DNA from: an uncultured Fusobacterium sp.
GTDB lineage: Bacteria > Fusobacteriota > Fusobacteriia > Fusobacteriales > Fusobacteriaceae
Assembly (NCBI GenBank): GCA_900545035.1
Contig: UQXM01000010.1
Span: 1 to 23,899 of the forward strand
Direction: 5' to 3'
DNA: 23,899 nt
In this document: positions 14,342 through 22,810 of the stretch, in pieces
Position numbering within the stretch: position 1 is the stretch's first letter
Layout: each line of letters begins with the position of its first letter
Program-made: the position numbers and the translations under genes
The notes under the pieces: model-generated
Databases searched by the model: none
Told to the model about the DNA's origin: nothing
What the model saw: the letters and a program-made list of their open reading frames with translations, nothing else

Positions 14342-16726
14342 ATGTTAATTTCATTAGAATGGCTTAAGGAATATGTAGATATAAAAGAAGATGTAAAAGA
14401 GTTGGAAAATGCTCTTACTATGATAGGGCAGGAAGTTGAAGCAATAGAAGAACAAGGGAAACACCTTGATAATGTTGTAATAGGAAAAATTGTTGAGTAT
14501 GGAAAACATCCTAACTCTGACAGACTTACTCTTACAAAAGTAGATATTGGAGAGGGAGAACCTCTTCAGATAGTGTGCGGAGCACCAAACCACAAACTTG
14601 GAGATAAAGTTGTTGTTGCAAAAATAGGGGCAGTTCTTCCTGGAGATTTCAAAATAGCAAAAAGTAAAATCAGAGATGTTGAATCATTCGGTATGCTTTG
14701 CTCTGAAACAGAGCTTGGAACAGGAAGCAACTCTTCAGGAATAATAATTCTTCCTGAAGATGCACCAATCGGAGAGGAATACAGAAAATATGCAGGGCTT
14801 AATGATGTGGTATTTGAACTTGAAATCACACCTAACAGACCTGACTGTCTTTCTCACATAGGTATTGCAAGAGAAATAGCTGCTTACTACGGAAGAAAAG
14901 TAAAATATCCTTCTTACGATTTGTTTGAAACTCTTGAAGATGCAACAAACAATGTAAAAATAGAGATTGAAGATAAAGAGAGATGCAAAAGATTTGCAGG
15001 AAGAGTTATGAAAAACATAACTGTAAAAGAATCTCCTGAATGGCTGAAAAAAAGAATAAAAGCAATGGGATTAAACCCAATCAACAATATAGTTGACGCA
15101 ACAAATTTTGTAATGTTTGAATATAATCAGCCTATTCATACATATGATTTGAGCAAAATAGAAGATAAAACAATAATAGTAAGAGCTGCCAAAAAAGGTG
15201 AAAAACTTGTTACTCTTATGGGAGATGAGTTGGAGCTTGACGGAGAATTGGTAATTGCCGATTCTGTAAAACCTATGTCTGTAGCAGGTATTATGGGAGG
15301 ACTTGACAGCGGAATTACAAACGAAACAAAAGATATATTTATTGAAGTAGCATATTTTACACCTGAAAATATAAGAAGAACAGGAAAGAAATTAGGAATA
15401 ACAAGTGAATCAGGATACAGAAACGAAAGAGGTACAGATATTGAAAATGTTCCTGAAGTTCTTGACAGAGTATCAAGTCTTATTTACGAAATCGCAGAGG
15501 GAAATATAGTAGGAAAAGCTAAAGATGTATATGTTTCTAAATATCAAAAAATAGAAATTCCTTTGGATATTAAAAAATTCAGAAAATTTGCCGGAAAAGA
15601 TATAGAATCTCAAGAAGTAGCAAGAATACTTACTAATCTTGGACTTGAAGTAAAATCTTTGGGACAGGAAACAGCAGTTGTTATCCCTCCAAGCTACAGA
15701 CAAGATTTGACAAGAAGTGCTGATCTTTATGAAGAGATAATAAGAATGTATGGTTTTGAAAATATTGAAAACAAAATGCCTGTGGAAAGTATAAGAGCGG
15801 GAGTAAAAGCAGAGCCTATCAGAATGATGGATGAAGCAAGACACATTCTTGCCAAAATAGGATTACAGGAAGTTATAAATTACAGCTTTATTGATAAATC
15901 TGTAAAAGAATTCATAAAAATGGACGATGAAGTTATAATGATAAAAAATCCTATTGCAGAAACAATGGGAATGATGCGTCCGACACTTTTATGGAGTATT
16001 CTTAACAATATAAAAGAAAATCTTAACAGAAATCAAGATTCAATAAAAATATTTGAAGTTTCAAAAGTATTTAAGAAAGCTGAAGAGCTTGCACAGGAAG
16101 ATATGCATATTGCAATCGGTATTTGTGGAAGAGACCGTAAATCACTTTGGGATGCCAAACCCGAAGCCTATGATTTCTATATGTTAAAAGGTTATGTTGA
16201 AGAGTTTATGGAACTTACAGGTGTTAAAAAATATAAACTTGAAAGAACAGCAAACTCTAATTTCCATCCAGGAAGAGCAGCTGATATCAAAATAGGAAAA
16301 CTTATTGTGGGAACATTTGGAGAAGTTCATCCTGATATAGCAGAAAAAATGGATATTACAAAAGAAAGAGCTTATGTTGCTGAAATTAACCTGACTCTTT
16401 TAAAACAATACATCAGCAAAAAATTTAAATATGAAAGAATTGTAAAATATCCTGAAGTAACAAGAGATTTGGCAATCGTACTTAATGATAGCGTACTTGT
16501 AGGAGATATGATAGATGCGATTAAGAAAACATCAGATTTCATAGAAACAGTAGAACTTTTTGATATCTACAAAGGTGAGCATATAGAAGCAGGTAAAAAA
16601 TCTGTTGCAATAAGTCTTACTCTTAGAAATAAAGTAGGAACTTTAAAAGAAGAGGACATCATAAAAGTAATTGATAAAGTGCTTAATTTAGTAAGAACAA
16701 AATACATGGGAGAAATCAGACAGTAG
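14342..16726 (+). CDS. pheT: Phenylalanine-tRNA ligase beta subunit
   Basis: A 794-residue partner of PheS. Domains in order: N-terminal region; EMAP-type tRNA-binding OB fold (about 40-150, with VVIGKIVEYGKHPNSDRLTL and QIVCGAPNH); B3/B4 editing region (about 205-375, with LEITPNRPDCLSHIGIAREI before it and GGLDSGI inside); B5 (about 400-470); inactive synthetase-like core (to about 690); and FDX-ACB anticodon-binding domain (about 700-794, YPEVTRDLAIVL to the end). Length is normal. The ribosome binding site GGAG lies 5 bases upstream of the ATG, with AGGAGAG a little further out. It is the last gene of the operon. Its stop codon lies in the loop of a strong terminator, so termination is placed exactly at the end of the coding sequence. 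Confidence 0.97.
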   Translation: MLISLEWLKEYVDIKEDVKELENALTMIGQEVEAIEEQGKHLDNVVIGKIVEYGKHPNSDRLTLTKVDIGEGEPLQIVCGAPNHKLGDKVVVAKIGAVLPGDFKIAKSKIRDVESFGMLCSETELGTGSNSSGIIILPEDAPIGEEYRKYAGLNDVVFELEITPNRPDCLSHIGIAREIAAYYGRKVKYPSYDLFETLEDATNNVKIEIEDKERCKRFAGRVMKNITVKESPEWLKKRIKAMGLNPINNIVDATNFVMFEYNQPIHTYDLSKIEDKTIIVRAAKKGEKLVTLMGDELELDGELVIADSVKPMSVAGIMGGLDSGITNETKDIFIEVAYFTPENIRRTGKKLGITSESGYRNERGTDIENVPEVLDRVSSLIYEIAEGNIVGKAKDVYVSKYQKIEIPLDIKKFRKFAGKDIESQEVARILTNLGLEVKSLGQETAVVIPPSYRQDLTRSADLYEEIIRMYGFENIENKMPVESIRAGVKAEPIRMMDEARHILAKIGLQEVINYSFIDKSVKEFIKMDDEVIMIKNPIAETMGMMRPTLLWSILNNIKENLNRNQDSIKIFEVSKVFKKAEELAQEDMHIAIGICGRDRKSLWDAKPEAYDFYMLKGYVEEFMELTGVKKYKLERTANSNFHPGRAADIKIGKLIVGTFGEVHPDIAEKMDITKERAYVAEINLTLLKQYISKKFKYERIVKYPEVTRDLAIVLNDSVLVGDMIDAIKKTSDFIETVELFDIYKGEHIEAGKKSVAISLTLRNKVGTLKEEDIIKVIDKVLNLVRTKYMGEIRQ

Positions 16727-16737
16727 TCTGATTTTTT
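16713..16737 (+). terminator. Rho-independent terminator overlapping the pheT stop codon
   Basis: A perfect 9-bp stem, AAATCAGAC (16713-16721) with GTCTGATTT (16726-16734), loop AGTA, and T-tract to 16737. The pheT stop TAG occupies 16724-16726, so the upstream arm is coding sequence. It ends the long operon that begins at 5562. Confidence 0.85.
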
Positions 16738-16756
16738 CCGATGAAAATAATATAAT
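16728..16756 (+). promoter_or_regulatory. Possible promoter for serine dehydratase copy 2
   Basis: TATAAT at 16751-16756 with CTGATT (16728-16733) 17 bp upstream; the -35 matches consensus at only three positions and lies within the terminator stem. A promoter is expected in this short gap because the terminator separates the gene from pheT, but the assignment is weak. Confidence 0.35.
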
Positions 16757-16784
16757 AATGTACAGATAAGTTTAAGGAGGAGAA

Positions 16785-17990
16785 ATGGATTCTTTAAAAG
16801 AGTTGTTTAAAATTGGTAACGGACCTTCAAGTTCTCACACAATGGGACCTGAAAGAGCAGCAAGAAGATTTAAGGGAGAAACTCCGAACGCAGCATCTTA
16901 CAAAGTAGAACTATATGGTTCTCTTGCACTTACTGGAAAGGGACACCTGACAGACTGGATAATAGAAAAAACTCTTGAGCCTGTAAAAACAGAAATAATA
17001 TGGAAACCTGAGGTAGTTCATCCTTTCCATACAAACGGAATGAAATTTTTTGCTTATAACGAAGCAGGAAATGAAATAAAATCATGGCTTGTATTCTCTG
17101 TGGGAGGAGGAACGATAGTTGAAGAGGGGCAAGACAGATATTCAGCTTCAACAGTCTATCCTCTGAAAAAAATGGATGATATTATAACTTGGTGTAAAGA
17201 TAATAAAAAAGAGTTATGGGAATATGTTATTGCTTATGAAGATGATGATATTGAAGAATTTCTTCTTGGAATTTGGACAGCTATGAAAGAAGCTGTTGAA
17301 AGAGGAATAAATAAAGAGGGAGTCCTTCCGGGAAATATAGGTCTGAAAAGAAGAGCTCAAACTTTTTACAGAAGATCTAGATCTGAGGGAAAAGTAAGAC
17401 AGTTCAGAGGAAAACTTTTTGCATACACACTTGCTGTGTCTGAAGAAAATGCTGCGGGAGGAAGAGTTGTTACAGCTCCGACATGTGGTGCGGCAGGAGT
17501 TATTCCGGGAACACTTTATACTCTGAAAGAATCTTTCCATTTAGATGATAAAGAAGTCGTAAAAGCTCTTGCAGTGGCAGGAATTATAGGAAATATAGTT
17601 AAAGAAAATGCAAGTATTTCAGGGGCAGAAGCAGGATGTCAGGCAGAAGTCGGAACAGCTTGTGCAATGGCTGCAGGAATGGCAGCATTTATTATGGGAG
17701 GAACAATAGAGCAGATAGAGTATGCAGCAGAAATGGCTCTTGAGCATAATCTTGGGCTTACTTGTGACCCTATCGGAGGATATGTTCAAATCCCTTGTAT
17801 AGAAAGAAATGCTTCAGCTGCGGCAAAAGCTCTTGATACAGCAAACTATGCTCTTTATACAGATGGACAACACAGTGTGTCTTTTGATGAAGTTGTTATC
17901 ACAATGGGTGAAACAGGAAGAGATATGAAAGAAGAGTACAGAGAAACTTCTCTTGGAGGACTTGCAAAACATTTCTGTGCAAATTGTTAA
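16785..17990 (+). CDS. sdaA: L-serine dehydratase, iron-sulfur type, single chain (copy 2)
   Basis: A 401-residue paralogue of the enzyme at 2816, making pyruvate and ammonia from L-serine. Motifs: FKIGNGPSSSHTMGPERAA (8-26), YGSLALTGKGHLTDW (44-58), VVTAPTCGAAGVIPG (228-242), SGAEAGCQAEVGTAC (279-293). The cluster ligands C285, C327 and C338 are at the same positions as in copy 1. This copy ends GGLAKHFCANC, with cysteines at 398 and at the last residue 401. In the Legionella enzyme the last residue is also a cysteine, which reaches into the active site and binds the cluster until serine displaces it. Copy 2 therefore looks like the canonical form. It has an excellent AAGGAGG site. It stands alone between the pheT terminator and the palindrome at 18001. 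The two copies align without gaps to residue 397 at about 62% identity by eye count. Confidence 0.95.
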   Translation: MDSLKELFKIGNGPSSSHTMGPERAARRFKGETPNAASYKVELYGSLALTGKGHLTDWIIEKTLEPVKTEIIWKPEVVHPFHTNGMKFFAYNEAGNEIKSWLVFSVGGGTIVEEGQDRYSASTVYPLKKMDDIITWCKDNKKELWEYVIAYEDDDIEEFLLGIWTAMKEAVERGINKEGVLPGNIGLKRRAQTFYRRSRSEGKVRQFRGKLFAYTLAVSEENAAGGRVVTAPTCGAAGVIPGTLYTLKESFHLDDKEVVKALAVAGIIGNIVKENASISGAEAGCQAEVGTACAMAAGMAAFIMGGTIEQIEYAAEMALEHNLGLTCDPIGGYVQIPCIERNASAAAKALDTANYALYTDGQHSVSFDEVVITMGETGRDMKEEYRETSLGGLAKHFCANC

Positions 17991-18000
17991 TAAAAAATAA

Positions 18001-18076
18001 ATTATACAAAATAAAATTCTCAGTATTAAAAATAACTGTTGTTATTTTTTCTTAGAGAATTTTATTTTTGTATAAT
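18001..18076. repeat. Palindromic repeat element, short copy; probable bidirectional terminator
   Basis: The arm at 18001-18021 (ATTATACAAAATAAAATTCTC without its last base fits 20) pairs with 18055-18076, differing by a single extra A. Inside, AAAAATAAC (18028-18036), loop TGTT, and GTTATTTTT (18041-18049) form the tip. The stretch 18011-18034 matches the reverse complement of 2762-2785, the right end of the long element, at 23 of 24 positions. This copy lacks the central part of the long one. It begins 10 bp after the stop of serine dehydratase copy 2 and likely works as its terminator. A T-run follows the inner stem. Confidence 0.7.
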
Positions 18077-18087
18077 ATTTGTATAAT
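18071..18087 (+). promoter_or_regulatory. Tandem -10-like boxes upstream of pth
   Basis: TATAAT occurs at 18071-18076 and 18082-18087 as part of a repeated TTTGTATAATA, 16-32 bases before the pth ATG. No good -35 hexamer is present, and the first box is also the outer end of the palindromic element. A promoter is needed here if the palindrome terminates transcription, but its position is tentative. Confidence 0.3.
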
Positions 18088-18102
18088 AATTGAGAGGTAA
18101 TA

Positions 18103-18669
18103 ATGAAGTTAATTGTAGGACTTGGAAATCCCGGAAAAGAGTACGAAAATACAAGGCACAATTTGGGATTTATGGTTATAGATGAGCTTTCAAAGGAGCT
18201 TAAAATTTATGATTTTAAAGAAAAGTTCAAAGGACTTGTGGGAGAAGGAAATTATAAAGGAGAAAAAATTCTTCTGTTAAAGCCACAGACATATATGAAT
18301 TTGAGCGGAGATTCAATAATTCAGATTTTGAATTTTTACAAGATTGATTCTGAAACAGAAATGATTGTAATTTATGATGATATGTCGCTTCCTGTTGGAA
18401 AATTGAGAATAAGAGAAAAAGGAAGTGCAGGGGGACATAACGGAATAAAATCAATTATATCCCATGTGGGAGAAAAATTTTTGAGAATAAAATTTGGAAT
18501 CGGAGCGAGCGGAGGAAAGGATAAAACTGTCGGTTTTGTTTTAGGAAGATTTTCAAAAGAAGACGAAAGTGAAGTAAAAGAGGGAATTGAGAACGCTTCA
18601 AAAATGGCTCTTGCTCTTATAGAGGGAGAAAAAATAGAAAAAATTATGCAACTTTACAATAAAAAATGA
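18103..18669 (+). CDS. pth: Peptidyl-tRNA hydrolase
   Basis: A 188-residue cytoplasmic enzyme that frees tRNA from peptidyl-tRNAs dropped by stalled ribosomes. Catalytic and binding residues are all visible: GLGNPGKEYENTRHNLGF (N9, catalytic H19), PQTYMNLSG, YDDMSLPVGKLRIREKGSAG (D92 assisting the histidine) and GGHNGIKSI with the conserved Asn. The length matches bacterial Pth. The ribosome binding site is GAGAGG, and the start ATG is followed directly by the conserved MKLIVGLGNPG. It stands between the palindrome at 18001 and the rnf promoter. The 134 bp after it hold no terminator that I could recognise. Confidence 0.97.
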   Translation: MKLIVGLGNPGKEYENTRHNLGFMVIDELSKELKIYDFKEKFKGLVGEGNYKGEKILLLKPQTYMNLSGDSIIQILNFYKIDSETEMIVIYDDMSLPVGKLRIREKGSAGGHNGIKSIISHVGEKFLRIKFGIGASGGKDKTVGFVLGRFSKEDESEVKEGIENASKMALALIEGEKIEKIMQLYNKK

Positions 18670-18701
18670 TACAAAAATGGTCGCTAAGTGCGAAAAAAAT
18701 A

Positions 18702-18730
18702 TTGTTAAAAAAAAGTAATTGTGCTAAACT
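18702..18730 (+). promoter_or_regulatory. Promoter of the rnf operon
   Basis: TTGTTA (18702-18707), 17-bp spacer, TAAACT (18725-18730) preceded by TGC, giving an extended -10. The expected start of transcription is near 18737, with a leader of about 65 nt that carries AAGGAAGGAGAG before the rnfC ATG. It lies in the gap between pth and rnfC. Confidence 0.5.
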
Positions 18731-18803
18731 GTACAGTGAGGAAAAGTTTTCTATAAATATATTTTTAAATAAAATATTTTAAGTTTAAGGAAGGAGAGTT
18801 TGT

Positions 18804-20111
18804 ATGAATTTTGTTGGATTCAGAGGCGGAGTTCATCCACCTGATAACAAAGCCCAAACAGCCGAAAAGGCAACAGAAAAAATGGCATCACCAAAAATGG
18901 TATACATACCATTACAGCAACACATCGGAGCCCCATTAGATCCAATAGTAAAAGTTGGAGATAAAGTTCTAAAGGGACAAAAGATTGCAGATTCTCAGGC
19001 ATTTATGTCTACTACTATCCACTCACCTGTAAGCGGGACAGTAAAGAGAATTGAACAAAGAGTATTCCCTCTTATGGGAAAAGCGAACACTGTTGTTATT
19101 GAAAATGACGGGAATGATGAGTGGTGTGAGCTTGAAAAAATCGAAAACTGGCAGGAAGCTTCAGTTGAAGATTTACTAAAATTAATAAGAGAAAAAGGTA
19201 TAGTTGGAATAGGAGGAGCAAGCTTCCCTACTCATATCAAACTTAATCCGCCAAAAGATACTAAGATTGATACATTAGTTCTTAACGGAGCAGAGTGTGA
19301 GCCTTACCTTAACTCAGACAACAGACTTATGCTTGAAGATCCAATGGCAATAGTTGAAGGAATTAAAATTATCAAAAAAATTCTTGGAATCAATACAGCA
19401 GTAATTGGTATTGAAGAAAACAAACCAAAAGCTATTGCAAGTATGAAAAAAGCTTGTGAAGGAACAGGTATTGAAGTAATGCCTCTTCACACAAAATATC
19501 CTCAAGGAGGAGAAAAACAACTTATAAAAGCAGTTCTTGACAGAGAAGTTCCTTCAGGAAAACTTCCTGCATCTGTTGGAGTAGTTGTTCAAAACACAGG
19601 AACAGCAGCAGCTATTTACAGAGGAGTGGTTCTTGGAGAGCCTCTTATCGAAAAAATAGTTACTGTTTCAGGAAAAGCAATTAAAGAACCTAAAAATATA
19701 AAAGTTGTAATAGGAACACCTTTCTCTGAACTTTTAGACTACTGCGGAGTGGACAGAGAAAAAGTAGATAAACTTGTTATGGGTGGACCTATGATGGGTA
19801 TGGCACAATTTACAGAAGAAGTTCCTGTAATAAAAGGGACTGGAGGACTTTTAGCACTGACTAAAGAGGAAACTAATTACTGTAAACCTCAGGCTTGTAT
19901 CAGCTGCGGAAAATGTGTTGATGTATGTCCAATGCATTTAGTACCGTTTATGTATGCAAGACTTGCAGTAAAAGAACACTGGGAAGATTTAAAAAAATAT
20001 AATTTAATGGATTGTATAGAATGCGGTTCATGTGCTTATATCTGCCCGGCAAACAGACCATTAACTGAAGCTATCAAAATAGGAAAAGCTAAGTTAAGAG
20101 CTATGAAATAA
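18804..20111 (+). CDS. rnfC: Rnf complex subunit C (NADH-binding, iron-sulfur)
   Basis: The 435-residue cytoplasmic subunit of the ferredoxin:NAD+ oxidoreductase (Rnf), the site of NAD(H) and FMN binding. The N-terminal barrel-sandwich begins FRGGVHPPDNK and includes IHSPVSGTV. The flavin/NADH-binding domain carries GIVGIGGASFPTHIKL and LNGAECEPYLNSDNRLML. The C-terminal part holds two [4Fe-4S] ferredoxin motifs: CISCGKCVDVCP (C365, C368, C371, C375) and CIECGSCAYICP (C404, C407, C410, C414). The protein is of the compact clostridial/fusobacterial type, lacking the long C-terminal extension of proteobacterial RnfC. It is the first gene of rnfCDGEAB, which in such anaerobes couples reduced ferredoxin oxidation to Na+ or H+ export. 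Confidence 0.97.
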   Translation: MNFVGFRGGVHPPDNKAQTAEKATEKMASPKMVYIPLQQHIGAPLDPIVKVGDKVLKGQKIADSQAFMSTTIHSPVSGTVKRIEQRVFPLMGKANTVVIENDGNDEWCELEKIENWQEASVEDLLKLIREKGIVGIGGASFPTHIKLNPPKDTKIDTLVLNGAECEPYLNSDNRLMLEDPMAIVEGIKIIKKILGINTAVIGIEENKPKAIASMKKACEGTGIEVMPLHTKYPQGGEKQLIKAVLDREVPSGKLPASVGVVVQNTGTAAAIYRGVVLGEPLIEKIVTVSGKAIKEPKNIKVVIGTPFSELLDYCGVDREKVDKLVMGGPMMGMAQFTEEVPVIKGTGGLLALTKEETNYCKPQACISCGKCVDVCPMHLVPFMYARLAVKEHWEDLKKYNLMDCIECGSCAYICPANRPLTEAIKIGKAKLRAMK

Positions 20112-20139
20112 AATTCTTTAGGAGATAGGAGGAACAAAA

Positions 20140-21081
20140 GTGTCAAAAGTATATAATATGGGGCCATCACCTCACATAAGAACATCGGAAACAGTTGACA
20201 AAGTAATGCTTGATGTTATTATTGCTTTAGTGCCAGCACTTTTAATGGCAGTTTATGTTTTTAAAACAAGAGCATTAATAGTAACAGCTGTTTCAGTAAT
20301 ATTCTGTATGCTTACAGAGTTGGTATTTAATAAAATAAGAAAAACAGAATGCACACTTCATGACGGAAGTGCTATTGTAACAGGACTTCTTTTTGCATTC
20401 GTTATCCCTGTAGGAATGGGACTTCAATATGTAGCAATAGGTGCAGTAGTATCTATCGCTCTTGGAAAAATGTTATTCGGAGGACTTGGACAAAATGTGT
20501 TTAACCCTGCTTTGGTAGGAAGAGCATTCGTTCAGGCTTCTTGGCCGGTAGCTATTACATCTTTCACTCTTGACGGAATGGCAGGAGCTACAATGCTTGA
20601 TGCTATGAAGAGAGGAGTACCTGAAATTCTTATTGGAGAAGGAAACCAATATGTTCAGGCTTTAATTGGAAAAATGGGAGGATGTCTTGGAGAAACTTCA
20701 GCTGTTGCACTTCTTATAGGAGGAGCTTATCTTATCTATAAAAAACAAATAGATTGGAAAATGCCTCTTATTATAATTGCGACTGTTGCAGTATTTACAG
20801 GAATAGCAGGAAGAGATCCTTTAATGCATATACTTTCAGGAGGACTTATGCTTGGGGCTTTCTTTATGGCAACTGATATGGTAACAAGCCCTGTTACTCC
20901 AAAAGGAAAACTGATCTATGCATTTGGTGTGGGAGCTTTAATCTCTCTTATCAGATTAAAAGGAGGATATCCTGAAGGAACTGCATTCTCTATATTAATA
21001 ATGAATGGTGTTACACCACTTATCAACAGATATACAATGCCTAAGAAATTCGGGGAGGTGAAAGCTGATGGAAAGAAATAG
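20140..21081 (+). CDS. rnfD: Rnf complex subunit D (membrane flavoprotein)
   Basis: A 313-residue integral membrane subunit with about nine to ten helices, homologous to NqrB. The covalent FMN site lies in DGMAGATMLD, with T151 as the expected attachment residue. Position 148 is Ala where the flavinylation motif normally has Ser or Thr. Other conserved parts are HDGSAIVTGLLFAFVIP, GGLGQNVFNPALVGRAFVQA and GAFFMATDMVTSPVTPKG. The start is GTG at 20140 with AGGAGG at 20127-20132. The 3' end overlaps rnfG by 14 bp. It takes part in electron transfer across the membrane and in the ion-translocation path. Confidence 0.96.
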   Translation: MSKVYNMGPSPHIRTSETVDKVMLDVIIALVPALLMAVYVFKTRALIVTAVSVIFCMLTELVFNKIRKTECTLHDGSAIVTGLLFAFVIPVGMGLQYVAIGAVVSIALGKMLFGGLGQNVFNPALVGRAFVQASWPVAITSFTLDGMAGATMLDAMKRGVPEILIGEGNQYVQALIGKMGGCLGETSAVALLIGGAYLIYKKQIDWKMPLIIIATVAVFTGIAGRDPLMHILSGGLMLGAFFMATDMVTSPVTPKGKLIYAFGVGALISLIRLKGGYPEGTAFSILIMNGVTPLINRYTMPKKFGEVKADGKK

Positions 21082-21604
21082 ATTTGTACATTATGGTTCT
21101 GTTCTTTTAGCAATCGCAGCTGTATCTGCCGGACTTCTTGCCGGGGTAAATGCAATGACTAGAGATGTAATTGCAAACAATAAAGTTGCGGCAGCCAATG
21201 CTGCAAGAAAAGAAGTTGTGCCTATGGCAGCTTCATTTGATGACTCAAAAGCAGTTGTTTCAGAAGATTTGACATTTGTACCAGGTCTTGATGCAAACGG
21301 AAATACTGTGGGATATGTTGTAGTTGTAAGCCAAGGAGGTTATGCAGCCAACATAGACTTCTCTCTTGGAGTGGGACTTGACGGAAAAGTTACAGGATTA
21401 AGAGTAATGAACCACCAAGAAACTCCGGGACTGGGAGCAAAAATTTCTGGAATTGAGTGGCAGGATCACTGGATAGGAACAGATAAAGCTTATGAATTTA
21501 CAAAAGCAGCTGACGCATTTGCAGGAGCTACTGTATCTCCTACAGCTGTCTATACAGGAATTCAAAGAGCTTTAACAGCTTTTGAAAACGGGGTGAGTAA
21601 ATAA
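21068..21604 (+). CDS. rnfG: Rnf complex subunit G (FMN-binding)
   Basis: A 178-residue subunit anchored by one N-terminal helix (about 9-30), with the FMN_bind domain expected on the outer face. The covalent FMN site reads DAFAGATVSP, T155 being the expected phosphoester residue. As in RnfD, the Ser/Thr three residues before the attachment Thr is Ala (A152). GYVVVVSQGGYAANIDFSLG and NHQETPGLGAKI are typical of the family. Its own ribosome binding site GGGGAGGTG lies inside rnfD. Its stop TAA and the rnfE start share one base (TAATG), so the two are translationally coupled. Confidence 0.96.
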   Translation: MERNRFVHYGSVLLAIAAVSAGLLAGVNAMTRDVIANNKVAAANAARKEVVPMAASFDDSKAVVSEDLTFVPGLDANGNTVGYVVVVSQGGYAANIDFSLGVGLDGKVTGLRVMNHQETPGLGAKISGIEWQDHWIGTDKAYEFTKAADAFAGATVSPTAVYTGIQRALTAFENGVSK

Positions 21605-22206
21605 TGGCAAAAAGTAAAATTGGTATAGTATTTAACAGTATGATAAAAGAAAACCCTGTTCTTGTTCTTCTGCTTGGACTTTGTCCTACACTTGGAACAT
21701 CAAGTTCTGCAATAAACGGAATGTCTATGGGACTTGCTACAACAGCGGTTCTTATATTTTCAAATATTTTAATATCTGTATTCAAAAAAGTTATTCCTGA
21801 TAAAGTAAGAATACCTGCTTTCATCATGATTATAGCTTCTTTGGTTACAATAGTTCAAATGTTAATGGAAGCGTATACTCCTGATATCTATAAAGTATTA
21901 GGATTGTACATACCTCTAATCGTTGTAAACTGTATAGTTTTAGGAAGAGCAGAAAGCTTTGCTTCTAAAAATTCAGTATTTGATTCAATGCTTGACGGTA
22001 TAGGATCAGGACTTGGATTTACCCTTGCTCTTACAATTCTTGGAATTATCAGAGAAATTTTAGGAAACGGAACTGTATTCAATATGGTTATTACTCCTGC
22101 TAACTGGCAGCCTGCTTTAATATTTATACTGCCTCCGGGAGGATTCCTGACAATAGCTTGTGTAATTGCATTCCAAAATTACCTAAAACAAAAGAAGGAG
22201 GTATAG
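21604..22206 (+). CDS. rnfE: Rnf complex subunit E
   Basis: A 200-residue integral membrane protein with six predicted helices, homologous to NqrD. It is paired with RnfA as an inverted-topology homologue at the core of the complex. Conserved stretches are NPVLVLLLGLCPTLGTSSSA with the core cysteine at the LCPTLG turn, GLYIPLIVVNCIVLGRAE with the second cysteine, and DGIGSGLGFTLAL. The two cysteines (27 and 110) are the positions that hold an intramembrane iron-sulfur cluster between RnfA and RnfE in studied complexes. The start overlaps the rnfG stop by one base. Confidence 0.96.
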   Translation: MAKSKIGIVFNSMIKENPVLVLLLGLCPTLGTSSSAINGMSMGLATTAVLIFSNILISVFKKVIPDKVRIPAFIMIIASLVTIVQMLMEAYTPDIYKVLGLYIPLIVVNCIVLGRAESFASKNSVFDSMLDGIGSGLGFTLALTILGIIREILGNGTVFNMVITPANWQPALIFILPPGGFLTIACVIAFQNYLKQKKEV

Positions 22207-22210
22207 TTAA

Positions 22211-22795
22211 GTGGATTTAGCAAAATTATTTAGTATAATTATAACTTCAATCTTTATTCAAAACTATGTTTTCGGTAGAGTTCTTGGAATTTGTCCATAC
22301 ATGGGAGTTTCTAAAAAGGTTGAATCATCTATCGGAATGGGAATGGCAATAATATTCGTTATATCAATAGCTTCTGCTGTTACATGGCTGGTATATCAAT
22401 ATCTGCTTGTTCCGTTTCATCTTGAATATTTACAGACTATAATGTTTATTTTGATAATAGCTTCACTTGTTCAGTTCGTTGAAATGGCAATTCAAAAAAT
22501 GTCTCCGAATCTGTACAATGCACTTGGAGTTTATCTTCCTCTTATCACAACAAACTGTGTTGTATTGGGAGTTGCAATCTTAAACATTCAAGAAGGATAT
22601 AACTTTATAGAAACAGTTGTAAACGGTGCATCAGCAGCAATAGGATTTACTTTGGCTCTTATTTTGCTTGCAGGTGTCAGAGAAAGAATAGAATTTTCAG
22701 ATATTCCAAAACCATTCCAAGGTGTACCGATAGCATTTTTATCAGCAACTTGTCTGGCTTTGGCATTCATGGGATTTGCCGGAATGCAAATATAA
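22211..22795 (+). CDS. rnfA: Rnf complex subunit A
   Basis: A 194-residue integral membrane protein with six predicted helices, homologous to NqrE and to its neighbour RnfE. It shows QNYVFGRVLGICPYMGVSKK, carrying the first core cysteine, and GVYLPLITTNCVVLGVAI, carrying the second. These are the ligands for the intramembrane cluster shared with RnfE. The start is GTG at 22211, using AAGGAGG at 22194-22200, which lies within the end of rnfE. It is followed within 15 bp by rnfB. Confidence 0.96.
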   Translation: MDLAKLFSIIITSIFIQNYVFGRVLGICPYMGVSKKVESSIGMGMAIIFVISIASAVTWLVYQYLLVPFHLEYLQTIMFILIIASLVQFVEMAIQKMSPNLYNALGVYLPLITTNCVVLGVAILNIQEGYNFIETVVNGASAAIGFTLALILLAGVRERIEFSDIPKPFQGVPIAFLSATCLALAFMGFAGMQI

Positions 22796-22810
22796 ATTTT
22801 GGAGGTTATT

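Noticed and set aside
18680..18700. CGC-TAAGT-GCG hairpin after pth as a terminator
   Set aside because: The stem is only 3 bp and is followed by A rather than T residues on the plus strand.
18702..18720. TTGTTAA half-site resembling a Rex (NADH-sensing) operator before rnfC
   Set aside because: The expected mirror half TTAACAA four bases later is absent (AAGTAAT instead). The TTGTTA is better explained as the -35 hexamer.
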